From: Natrinema sp. DC36
GTDB taxonomy: Archaea > Halobacteriota > Halobacteria > Halobacteriales > Natrialbaceae
Length of the DNA: 64,000 nt
Direction of reading: 5' to 3'
Assembly (NCBI RefSeq): GCF_020405225.1
Contig: NZ_CP084472.1
Location: forward strand, 2,604,001 to 2,668,000
Under the pieces are notes generated by a model. The model searched no databases. It was given only the letters and a program-made list of their open reading frames with translations, and was not told the origin of the DNA. The position numbers and the translations under genes were made by a program. The first letter of the stretch is position 1. Each line of letters opens with the position of its first letter. Shown here in pieces: positions 1-7,371 of this stretch.

Positions 1-1
1 C

Positions 2-601
2 GTCGGTGATCACGACGAAATCGTCCGCCCCGACGGAGCCCGCCCCGGTGATCGACTCCTCCTGACGAACGGCCCCGCCGTCGAGTCGGTCGGTCTCTTG
101 AGCACGCTCTTCGGCGATCAGCTAACCCTCCCGAACGACGTGATCGCGGACGCACAGGACCGACTCGAGGAGGTCTTCGCCGTCCGCGACGCTCTCACCG
201 CGGCCGCCGCGGGACCGGTGCGGGCGATGCACGACGTGACCGAAGGCGGCCTCGCCGGTGCGCTCAACGAGATGGCGGACGGCGCGGGCGTCCGGTTCGC
301 GGTCGACCGCGCAGCAGTCCCGATGCGCCCCGGCGTCCGCGAAGTGTGCGATGCCCTCGCGATCGACCCCTGGGCCGCGACCAGTTGCGGCTCGCTCCTG
401 CTCGCGGTCGACCCCGGTGGCGTCGACGACGTACGTGGGGCGCTCGAGTCTCGGGACACTTTTATCACCGAAATCGGCCGCGTCGAAGCCGTGGCGGGCG
501 AGGGCGGAGAGGTCGTCGTGGACGGAGATCGGCTCGAGCATCCCACCGTCGATCCGTCGTGGGACGCGTACGCCGCGCTCGCCGAGGAGGCGACCGAGTA
601 G
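2..601 (+). CDS. AIR synthase-related (PurM/HypE-like) protein, 5' truncated
   Basis: The reading frame is open at the left edge, so only the C-terminal 199 residues are seen. The stretch HDVTEGGLAGAL near visible residue 77 is the glycine-rich signature of the C-terminal ATP-binding half of the PurM/HypE/SelD/ThiL superfamily, and the region after it keeps the small-residue pattern of that domain. Haloarchaea carry stand-alone AIR-synthase-related genes of this kind that are neither true PurM nor hydrogenase HypE. No hydrogenase or purine gene lies next to it here, so the substrate is unknown. An in-frame TTG at 98 is not the start, because the homologous frame continues upstream to the window edge. 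Confidence 0.8.
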   Translation, partial: VGDHDEIVRPDGARPGDRLLLTNGPAVESVGLLSTLFGDQLTLPNDVIADAQDRLEEVFAVRDALTAAAAGPVRAMHDVTEGGLAGALNEMADGAGVRFAVDRAAVPMRPGVREVCDALAIDPWAATSCGSLLLAVDPGGVDDVRGALESRDTFITEIGRVEAVAGEGGEVVVDGDRLEHPTVDPSWDAYAALAEEATE

Positions 602-748
602 CGCGATTCGAAGCCCAGGTCGGCGGTTCGCGCTCGACCGGCGGGAGCGTCGGCGACCGCCGGATCGTTAGTGACCGCCGGATCGTCAGTGAGAGACGAC
701 GGTCGGGCAAGAGCTACCCGTGTCGGGGGACTAACGATACCGAGACCG

Positions 749-946
749 ATGCGTGATTTCGAACGCCTGAAGGCGGCGATCATCGACGAACTCGAGCGGG
801 AGCCACACACCCACAAATCGCTCAGGCAGACGATTTCGGACGAACACGATTGCAGCGAGAACGATGTCAGTCAGGCGATTTCTGCGCTTCACGACGCTGG
901 AGTGATCGAACACGAACAGGGGTTCTTCGTACACGCGACCGACTAA
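749..946 (+). CDS. Small winged-helix DNA-binding-like protein
   Basis: This 65-residue acidic protein starts at the ATG at 749. A longer in-frame version from 671 would add an Arg/Gly-rich leader that looks like non-coding sequence. The order is a helix (FERLKAAIIDELER), a second helix (HKSLRQTIS), a recognition-like helix (SENDVSQAISALHDAG) and a short wing (VIEHEQGFFVHATD). That is the layout of a compact winged helix-turn-helix, so DNA binding or a protein contact role is plausible. No effector domain fits in this length. It stands alone between two unrelated genes, and I cannot name a family. Confidence 0.7.
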   Translation: MRDFERLKAAIIDELEREPHTHKSLRQTISDEHDCSENDVSQAISALHDAGVIEHEQGFFVHATD

Positions 947-1026
947 CTCCCGCCGCTCCAGCTCGAGGACGATTCTCAGCTTCGCTGACCATCATCGCTT
1001 AGTATAACCCGGGAATACGATTCCGT

Positions 1027-2388
1027 ATGCGAACACCAGCACCCGAGAGCCGGCCGGTCGCGCTGACGATCGCGGGCAGCGACTCCGGCGGCGGCGCGGG
1101 GATTCAGGCAGACCTCGCGACGATGGCCGCCCACGGCGTCTTTGGCACGTCGGCGATCACCGCCGTCACCGCCCAGAACACCCGCGGCGTCGACTCCTCC
1201 CACGTTCTCCCGATCGGGGAGATCGAGGCCCAGCTCGCGGCCGTCACCGACGACTTCGCCGTCGGCGCGGCGAAGACCGGGATGCTCGCGACCGCGGAAA
1301 TCGTCCGAACCGTCGCCGAGCGCGCGAGCGAGTTCGATTTCCCGCTCGTGGTCGATCCCGTGATGGTCGCAACCGCCGGCGACCGCCTGCTCGAGCCCGA
1401 GGCCGAACGCGCCTACGAGGAGTTGCTCGGCGAGGCGACGCTGGCGACGCCCAACGCCGACGAGGCCGAGGTGCTGACGGATATCGCCGTGGTCGACGAG
1501 GAAACGGCTCGCGAGGCCGGTGACGCGATCCTCGAGACCGGCGTCGACGCCGCCCTCATCAAGGGCGGCCACGTCCCCGGCGAGCGCGTGCGGGACGTGC
1601 TCGTCACGGCGGACGGCGCTCGAGCGTTCGAACACCCGCGCGTCGGCACGGAGGCGACTCACGGCTCGGGCTGTACGCTCGCCGCCGCGATCGCGGCCCG
1701 CCTCGCAAACGGAGAGGCCCTCGAGCGCGCAGTAGCGGGCGCGACCGACTTCCTCGCGCGTGCCGTCCGATACTACTACGATGTCGGTGAGGGCCACGGC
1801 GCGGTCAACCACATGGTTCCGCTGCGCAACGAGGCCGCGCGGGAACCGACCGCCGAGGAGGTCCAGGCGATCGTCGACCGATTCGTCGACGCCGACGTCT
1901 CTGCGCTGGTTCCCGAAGTCGGGATGAACGTCGTCGGCGCGACCCCCTACGCCGAATCCGTCGCCGAAACCGCGGCTATCGAGGGCCGTATCACGCGAAC
2001 GCTCTCGGGCGTCCAGCCCAATCGCGGCGTTCGGTTCGGGGCCTCGAGCCACGTCGCCCGCTTCCTCCTCTCGGCGCGGGAGTTCGTCCCCGACCTGCGA
2101 TTCGCGGTCAACTGCCGGTTCGACGCGGACGTAGAGGACGGGCTCGAGTCCCTCGAGTGGCCCGTCGCGGAGTACGACCGCGGTGAAGAGCCGACGGCCG
2201 TCAAGGAGGCCGAGGGGAACACGATGGGGTGGGGGGCTCGGCAGGCCTTCGCGGATCGCGACGAGCCACCGATCGCGGTCATCGACCGCGGCGATGTCGG
2301 GAAAGAGGCGCTCGTCAAACTCGTCGCCGCCGATCCCGAGACGCTCGCCGATCGGACGCTAGCGCTCGATCGGGAGGTGACGGAATGA
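1027..2388 (+). CDS. thiDN: ThiD-ThiN fusion: HMP/HMP-P kinase with thiamine-phosphate synthase domain
   Basis: This 453-residue cytoplasmic enzyme acts in thiamine biosynthesis. Residues ~10-260 are a ribokinase-fold ThiD domain, with AGSDSGGGAGIQADL at 16-30 and the HGSGCTLAAAI anion-hole/catalytic segment near 215-226. ThiD phosphorylates hydroxymethylpyrimidine and then its monophosphate. Residues ~275-450 match ThiN (VGMNVVGATPYA, GVRFGASSHVARFLL), the archaeal replacement for ThiE that joins the pyrimidine and thiazole phosphates. The fusion is common in haloarchaea. Its stop overlaps the next start as ATGA, so the LLM oxidoreductase is probably translationally coupled. A TATA-like TTAGTATAAC lies about 30 nt upstream of the ATG. 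Confidence 0.95.
   Translation: MRTPAPESRPVALTIAGSDSGGGAGIQADLATMAAHGVFGTSAITAVTAQNTRGVDSSHVLPIGEIEAQLAAVTDDFAVGAAKTGMLATAEIVRTVAERASEFDFPLVVDPVMVATAGDRLLEPEAERAYEELLGEATLATPNADEAEVLTDIAVVDEETAREAGDAILETGVDAALIKGGHVPGERVRDVLVTADGARAFEHPRVGTEATHGSGCTLAAAIAARLANGEALERAVAGATDFLARAVRYYYDVGEGHGAVNHMVPLRNEAAREPTAEEVQAIVDRFVDADVSALVPEVGMNVVGATPYAESVAETAAIEGRITRTLSGVQPNRGVRFGASSHVARFLLSAREFVPDLRFAVNCRFDADVEDGLESLEWPVAEYDRGEEPTAVKEAEGNTMGWGARQAFADRDEPPIAVIDRGDVGKEALVKLVAADPETLADRTLALDREVTE
2371..2380 (+). promoter_or_regulatory. Strong Shine-Dalgarno site inside the 3' end of thiDN
   Basis: The sequence CGGGAGGTGA ends 4 nt before the ATG of the LLM oxidoreductase. GGAGGTGA is a near-perfect match to the archaeal 16S anti-Shine-Dalgarno. 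It fixes the start at 2385 and supports reinitiation from the overlapping ATGA. Confidence 0.7.
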
Positions 2389-3374
2389 GCGCGACCGATT
2401 TCGACGCGGACGACCTCGATGTCGGGGTCATCCTCCCCCAGTACGGCACCGATATCGGCACGGTTCGGGACACCGCGCTCGAGGCCGAATCGCTGGGCTA
2501 CGACGCGGTCTGGCTCGAAGACCACTTCCAGTCGTGGATCGGCGACCCGCGCCGATCGACCCACGAGTGCTGGACGACGCTGAGCGCGGTCGCCGAGGCG
2601 ACCGATGAGGTGCGACTCGGGACGCTCGTGACCAGCCAGTCCTACCGCCATCCGGCCCTGCTCGCGAAGATGGCGGCGACGGTCGATCGGGTGAGCGAGG
2701 GGCGACTCGAGTTGGGTCTGGGCGGCGGCTGGTACGAAGCCGAGTACGACCACTTCGGCTACGAGTTTCGGGAGCCGCCGGCGGAACGGCTCCGCCGGCT
2801 CGCCGAGACAGTCGAGATCCTGCAGGGACTCTGGACGAACGAGACGTACAGCCACGAGGGCAAGCACCACGAGATCGACCTCGAGGACGCGTTCTGCGAA
2901 CCCCAGCCCGTTCAGGACCCCCACCCGCCGATCTGGATCGGCGGCGGGGGCGAGGCGTTTACGCTGCGTTACACCGCCGAGCTGGCCGACGGCTGGAACT
3001 ACGGCACCCTCGAGCCCGAGGGCTTCGCCGAAAAGCTCGACGTGTTGCGCGAGCACTGCGAGAGCGAGGATCGGTACGAGGAGATCCGGAAATCCGCCGA
3101 GCTATTCGTCTTCGTCGGCGAGACGACCGAGACAGCGACGGAAAAGCGCGAGGCGTTCGCCGACGAGATGCTCCCCGACGAGCCGAGCGAGCCCCGCGAG
3201 TTCTTTCTGTCGGCGTACCTCGAGACGGCTCCGACGGGGACGCCGGCGGAAGTCCGCGAGCGGCTTGCAGCGTACGCCGACGTCGGGATCGAGGAAGTCA
3301 TGCTCGCGATTCCGGACGCGGCCGGCGAGGACGACGAGAGCCTGCGGTTGCTGGCCGACGGACTCGTCGATTGA
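2385..3374 (+). CDS. LLM-class (luciferase-like) flavin/F420-dependent oxidoreductase
   Basis: This 329-residue protein has the bacterial-luciferase TIM-barrel pattern: GVILPQYG at the first strand, AWLEDHF-like VWLEDHFQ near residue 45, [35 protein letters not shown] in separate segments near 78-110, and PIWIGGGGE near 180. Members of this superfamily use FMN or F420. In haloarchaea, which make F420, F420-dependent oxidoreductase is the likelier reading, but the substrate cannot be told. The ATG overlaps the thiDN stop by 4 nt and has a strong Shine-Dalgarno, so the two genes are probably co-expressed. A link with thiamine metabolism is only suggested by this coupling. Confidence 0.9.
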   Translation: MSATDFDADDLDVGVILPQYGTDIGTVRDTALEAESLGYDAVWLEDHFQSWIGDPRRSTHECWTTLSAVAEATDEVRLGTLVTSQSYRHPALLAKMAATVDRVSEGRLELGLGGGWYEAEYDHFGYEFREPPAERLRRLAETVEILQGLWTNETYSHEGKHHEIDLEDAFCEPQPVQDPHPPIWIGGGGEAFTLRYTAELADGWNYGTLEPEGFAEKLDVLREHCESEDRYEEIRKSAELFVFVGETTETATEKREAFADEMLPDEPSEPREFFLSAYLETAPTGTPAEVRERLAAYADVGIEEVMLAIPDAAGEDDESLRLLADGLVD

Positions 3375-3449
3375 TCGCGGAACCGGCTGCCGCCGGGCGT
3401 CGGCGGCTGGAGGACCGAAACGTCGATCTGGACCCTCGTTCAGCAGCAG

Positions 3450-3457
3450 AAATATAC
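3450..3457 (+). promoter_or_regulatory. TATA-like element for the APC permease gene
   Basis: AAATATAC is centred about 27 nt before the ATG at 3481. This is the spacing of a haloarchaeal TATA box driving a leaderless transcript. It supports 3481 as the start rather than the longer in-frame extension. Confidence 0.5.
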
Positions 3458-3480
3458 GGCCGGCGAGACTCTCTCTCGCT

Positions 3481-4902
3481 ATGGGTGACACGTCGCCGAC
3501 CGGTGGAACCAACGTCGAGGGCGAGTCGCCACAGCTCGAGGCGACGATCGAGACCGACGAGGCGACGATCACGGACGACGCCGAACTCGAGCGGACGCTC
3601 GGGCTCTCCGGTGGCCTCGCCATCGGGATCGGGACGATGATCGGTGCCGGGATTTTCGTCTTTCCGGGGCTAGCGGCCGGAGAGGCCGGTCCCGCGGCAG
3701 CGGCGTCGTTCGCCATCGGCGCACTCGTCGCGTTGCTGGTCGCACTGCCGGCCTCCGAACTCGCGACGGCGATGCCGAAAAGCGGGGGCGGCTACTACTA
3801 TATTTCCCGTGCGCTGGGCACGCTCGCCGGGACCGTCGTCGGACTCTCGCTGTGGTTCGGACTGGTGTTCGCGACGGCGTTTTACCTCGTCGGCTTCGGC
3901 TACTACGCCGTCGATACGCTCGCCGAAGTCGGTGTTGCGGTCGGCGATGGGCTCGTTATCCCGCTGGCGCTGTTGTTCGGCGCGGGCTTTACCGTATTGA
4001 ACGTCACGGGGACGGAAAACGCGGCGAAGCTGCAGAACGGTATCGTCGCGCTGTTGCTGTCGATTCTGGTATTTTTCCTCGGGTACGGCGGGCTCGACGC
4101 GGTGGGACTCATCGGCGAGCCGACCGCACCCGAACGGTTCGCACCGTTCGGAACGGTCCCCGTACTGACGACGGCGGCGCTCGTATTCACCTCGTATCTC
4201 GGCTTCGCGCAGGTGGCGACCGTCGCCGGGGAGATGAAGAATCCCGGTCGGAACCTGCCGCTGGCGATGGTCGGCTCCGTCCTCGTCGTCGGCGTACTCT
4301 ACGTGGCGACGATCTTCGTCGCGACGAGCGCGTTCGGGAGCGAGCAACTCGCGGGGTTCGGCGAGACGGCGATGGTGGAAGTCGGCCGCCACTATCTGGG
4401 CGCGGCTGGCGCGTTCGCGATCGTCTTCGGCGGACTGCTCGCGACGATGTCGAGCGCCAACGCGTCGGTTCTCAGCACCTCTCGAGCCATCTACGCCGTC
4501 TCGAAGGATGCGCTGTTACCGCGACGGGCGAGCCGCATCAACCTGCGGTACGGCACGCCACACGTCGCGCTGGGAATGGCCGGCGGGCCGATCCTCGTGC
4601 TGGTCGCGACCGGCCGTGTGGAACTGCTCGCGGAGGTCGCCTCGTTTCTGCACCTCGTCATGTACGGACTGATCTGCGTGGCGTTGCTCGCGTTGCGCCG
4701 AAACGAACCGGAGTGGTACGACCCTGACTTTCGGGTCCCCGGCTACCCCGTCGTCCCGATACTCGGCGCGCTCGCCAGTTTCGCCCTGATCGGCTTCATG
4801 CAACGCACATCACAGCTCATCGGCCTCGCGATCATGATCGCAACCGCAGGGTGGTACGCCTACTACGCCCGCGACGTGACCCTGAAGGGGGTGCTCCAGT
4901 GA
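3481..4902 (+). CDS. APC-superfamily amino acid/cation permease
   Basis: This 473-residue integral membrane protein has about 12 hydrophobic segments. It starts with an acidic N-terminal tail (~35 residues) and then [19 protein letters not shown], the TM1 unwound-helix signature (GAGIF) of APC-family transporters. [15 protein letters not shown] near 100 is the conserved TM3 entry, and a [20 protein letters not shown] segment near 325-345 is the usual TM8-loop. The C-terminus [25 protein letters not shown] is typical of the YfnA/amino acid transporter group. The stop overlaps the ATG of a UspA gene (TGATG). APC permease plus UspA is a recurrent haloarchaeal arrangement in which the Usp protein is thought to regulate transport. 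The substrate is not evident. Confidence 0.93.
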   Translation: MGDTSPTGGTNVEGESPQLEATIETDEATITDDAELERTLGLSGGLAIGIGTMIGAGIFVFPGLAAGEAGPAAAASFAIGALVALLVALPASELATAMPKSGGGYYYISRALGTLAGTVVGLSLWFGLVFATAFYLVGFGYYAVDTLAEVGVAVGDGLVIPLALLFGAGFTVLNVTGTENAAKLQNGIVALLLSILVFFLGYGGLDAVGLIGEPTAPERFAPFGTVPVLTTAALVFTSYLGFAQVATVAGEMKNPGRNLPLAMVGSVLVVGVLYVATIFVATSAFGSEQLAGFGETAMVEVGRHYLGAAGAFAIVFGGLLATMSSANASVLSTSRAIYAVSKDALLPRRASRINLRYGTPHVALGMAGGPILVLVATGRVELLAEVASFLHLVMYGLICVALLALRRNEPEWYDPDFRVPGYPVVPILGALASFALIGFMQRTSQLIGLAIMIATAGWYAYYARDVTLKGVLQ

Positions 4903-5615
4903 TGCGAGTCCTCGTCCCGCTGGCGATACTCGAGGGCGAATCGGTCTCTGCCGGACTGCCGACGCTGCTCGGACCGATGGACGTGACCGTGCTGGGGTAT
5001 CACGTCCTGCCCGAGCAGACGCCGCCTGACCAGGCGCGACTCCAGTACGAGGACCGTGCGACAGCCGCTCTCGACGACCTCGTGGCCGAGTTTGAGGCGG
5101 CCGGCGGGAGCGCCGACCGTCGTCTCGTGTTCACCCACGATCGGGAGCAAACGGTCGATCGGGTCGCCGCGGAGACGGCGGCGGACGCCTACGCCATCAC
5201 GGGCGTGACCGGGCCGGTCGATCGCCTCCTCGTGACGCTGACGGGTGACGTCGCGGTCGACCGGATCTGCTCGTTCGTCGCCGAACTGGTCGACGATCGC
5301 GAAATCGGCGTCACGCTCTTTCTCGCGACTGACGACGAAGCGAGCGGCCGGGAATCGCTCGAGGCGGCCGGCAAAACCCTCTCCGAACGCGGCATCGACG
5401 TCGAGACCGAACTCGCGGTCGACGAGCCGCCGTCCGAGGCGCTCATCGATGCCGCGGTCAACTACGATGCTATCGTCATGGGCGAACGGGCACCGTCGCT
5501 CCGGTCGTTCATCTTCGGCGAAGAAGCCGAACGCGTCGCTTCCGGATCGGTCGGGCCGGTACTCGTCGTTCGGGGTGTCGAAGAACGCGACGATGCGGCC
5601 GAACGTCGTGACTGA
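4902..5615 (+). CDS. Universal stress protein (UspA) paired with APC permease
   Basis: This cytoplasmic protein of 237 residues starts at the ATG that shares one base with the permease stop, so translation is coupled. The N-terminal half begins [23 protein letters not shown], and the C-terminal half ends YDAIVMGERAPSLRSFIFGEEAERVASGSVGPVLVV. The last segment keeps the Usp nucleotide-loop pattern (G-x2-G-like followed by a Ser and a VLVV strand), but the canonical GSxGS is changed, so ATP binding is uncertain. It is about 40% alike by eye to the convergent gene at 5631-6401. A role as regulatory subunit of the permease is inferred from coupling. Confidence 0.88.
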   Translation: MRVLVPLAILEGESVSAGLPTLLGPMDVTVLGYHVLPEQTPPDQARLQYEDRATAALDDLVAEFEAAGGSADRRLVFTHDREQTVDRVAAETAADAYAITGVTGPVDRLLVTLTGDVAVDRICSFVAELVDDREIGVTLFLATDDEASGRESLEAAGKTLSERGIDVETELAVDEPPSEALIDAAVNYDAIVMGERAPSLRSFIFGEEAERVASGSVGPVLVVRGVEERDDAAERRD

Positions 5616-5630
5616 CCGTCCGGCCGTTCG

Positions 5631-6401
5631 CTACTCGTCGCCCTCGCCGTCTACTATTTCCTCGTCGACGTCGTCCGACTCGAGGTACTCCCCCCGAATG
5701 ACGAGGACCGGATCGACCGTCCGCCGAGCGAGCCGTTCGGCACGGTCCCGAAAGACGAAGCGACGGACCGACGGCCGGCTCTCACCCGCGACGAGGAGGT
5801 CGTGATCGGCTGCGGCCTCGAGGATGGCCGCCGTCGGCGAGTCCCCGACGACGACCGTGCTATCGATCCGGTCTTCGTCGATCCCCGCAGCCAGCAGTTC
5901 CGACCGCGCCGTCTCGAGCAGTTCCACGCCCTCGTCTCGCCGCGATTCGTCCGTGACGACGTGAAAGAGCGTCAGTTCGAGGTCCGTTCCCGCGAGAATC
6001 GTCTCGAGCAGTCGGGCGATGTGTTCGACGTTGACGTCGCTTCGAATCGCGACGAGTATCGTCTCGAGGACCGGTGCCGGGTTGAGAACCAACACGGCGT
6101 CACACGACTCGTCGACGGCGACGCGTTCGAACGTTTTCAGTCGATCGTGGGTGAACGCCGACCGCGTCGTGACGTCACAGCCGGCGTCCTCGAACACCGT
6201 CCCGAGCTCCGCGAGTTCGGCTCGCATGCGGTCACCGTACTGGTCGCGCGCCTGATCCGGTCCCGTCTGGTCGGGTATTTCGCGATAGCCGAGCAGAACG
6301 ACCGGAATCGAGGCGAACGCGTCGATGACCGTCGCCGGAACGGTCTGTCCCTCGAGGACATCAACTGGAATCAGCACGCGATGATCGCGAGGATCTGGCA
6401 T
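5631..6401 (-). CDS. Universal stress protein (UspA) paralogue, convergent
   Basis: This 256-residue Usp-like protein is a paralogue of the product at 4902-5615. The shared landmarks are a start strand of the form VLIPVDVLEGQTV, YREIPDQTGPDQARDQYGDR versus YHVLPEQTPPDQARLQYEDR, FTHDRLKTFERVA versus FTHDREQTVDRVA, and a final RSFIFGEEAERVA versus RRFVFRDRAERLA. The two genes end 15 bp apart tail to tail. The N-terminus carries an extra MPDPRDHR and the C-terminus an acidic tail. It probably comes from a duplication with inversion. Function is likely small-molecule or nucleotide sensing, perhaps on a different permease; no transporter adjoins its start. Confidence 0.85.
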   Translation of the reverse strand: MPDPRDHRVLIPVDVLEGQTVPATVIDAFASIPVVLLGYREIPDQTGPDQARDQYGDRMRAELAELGTVFEDAGCDVTTRSAFTHDRLKTFERVAVDESCDAVLVLNPAPVLETILVAIRSDVNVEHIARLLETILAGTDLELTLFHVVTDESRRDEGVELLETARSELLAAGIDEDRIDSTVVVGDSPTAAILEAAADHDLLVAGESRPSVRRFVFRDRAERLARRTVDPVLVIRGEYLESDDVDEEIVDGEGDE

Positions 6402-6506
6402 TGCTGGGGTTCAGTCAGTCCTCCCACGGGATGCGTGATATATCCCCGCCGGACGCGTCGGTTCGCGAACCAATAGCTACGTTTTGGTGCAGCAATATCA
6501 CGACAC

Positions 6507-6830
6507 ATGGTCGAGAGTCCATTCGACGTCGATATCGTAGTCGGCGAGGTGATCGAGGCCGAACCGTTCCCCGAAGCCGAGAAGCCGAAAATGACCAAGC
6601 TCTGGATCGACCTCGGCGAAAGGGAGATCCAGTCCGCCGGCCAACTGGACCACCACTACGACGCCGCGGACCTCGTCGGTCGACGAGTACTCTGTGCCAC
6701 GAACCTCGGCTCGGTACGGATCGCGGGCTTCAAATCCGAGGCGCTGACCGTCGGCGTCCCCAGCGAGGAGGGGTATCCCGTGTTGGTGTCGCCGGACGAC
6801 GACGTTCCCCTGGGCGGGACGTTGTACTGA
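6507..6830 (+). CDS. CsaA/MetRS-C type tRNA-binding domain protein
   Basis: This stand-alone OB-fold protein of 107 residues belongs to the EMAP-II/Trbp111/CsaA group. The pattern is VGEVIEAEPFPEAEKPKMTKLWIDLGE for strands 1-2, GRRVLCATNLGSVRIAGFKSEAL near 60-82 (the conserved N-L-G/K-S-E-A-L that contacts tRNA), and VLVSPDDDVPLGG at the end. Such proteins bind the tRNA elbow non-specifically and form homodimers. CsaA is also called a secretion chaperone, which is less likely here. The start ATG at 6507 lies just after a TATA-like, AT-rich stretch. It is monocistronic. Confidence 0.9.
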   Translation: MVESPFDVDIVVGEVIEAEPFPEAEKPKMTKLWIDLGEREIQSAGQLDHHYDAADLVGRRVLCATNLGSVRIAGFKSEALTVGVPSEEGYPVLVSPDDDVPLGGTLY

Positions 6831-7371
6831 CCCGTCTCATCGCCGAACGGTAACCGTCGTCGGACCGGCCGAGCGTGTAGGCCGGACCCTCGAGCGTCCC
6901 GGGTGCCGTCCGCGGATCGATCGTCGCTGCACGCGGGCGAGTGGCCCGGACTGACGCACTCGTTGTACCCGCCGGTATCGCTTTAACTGCTCAATAAGTA
7001 TACACAACAGCCCCGAAGAGCCTGTGTGGCGAGGCGGAGCGGGTTCAGTCGTTGCCAGCCGAACCGTCCGAACTTCCCGAGACATCACCGCCCCCTCGCC
7101 ACTGGTCGGATATCGCTCCACCGTGGCAGAATCCACCCGGCGATTCCGATCACCCACCTACCACGTCCACCACACCGGATGGATTCGGCGTCGGCCTCCG
7201 GCCGACGCTTCCGAAACGAACATCCAACATATTTTGGGTAGGCGCTCGTTCTCGAGGTGACTGCAGGCGGTACGTCGGACTCGCGATCATCGAGACGACC
7301 AGACTCGCTACGGAGCGGTGTGATCGATCGCGCCCGACCACTTTCACCGCGGATCCCGCAGGGTTTTTGCG
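6831..7371. other. 541 bp intergenic region with no convincing gene
   Basis: Short open frames occur on both strands, but their composition (Arg/Pro/His-rich) is that of out-of-frame high-GC sequence. A TATA-like stretch CTTTAACTGC followed by AATAAGTATACAC near 6980-7005, on the + strand, could drive an unrecognised RNA. I found no tRNA, RNase P or SRP RNA signature here. Confidence 0.5.

Noticed and set aside
947-1026. TPP riboswitch upstream of thiDN
   Set aside because: The 80 bp gap lacks the conserved CUGAGA and the paired helices of the TPP aptamer, and the transcript is probably leaderless.
976-2052. Long minus-strand ORF opposite thiDN
   Set aside because: It is the high-GC shadow of thiDN; the plus-strand frame has clear ThiD and ThiN motifs and the minus-strand product has none.
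6831-7371. SRP or RNase P RNA gene in the gap before mutS
   Set aside because: I could not find the SRP domain IV core or the RNase P conserved regions in either strand.
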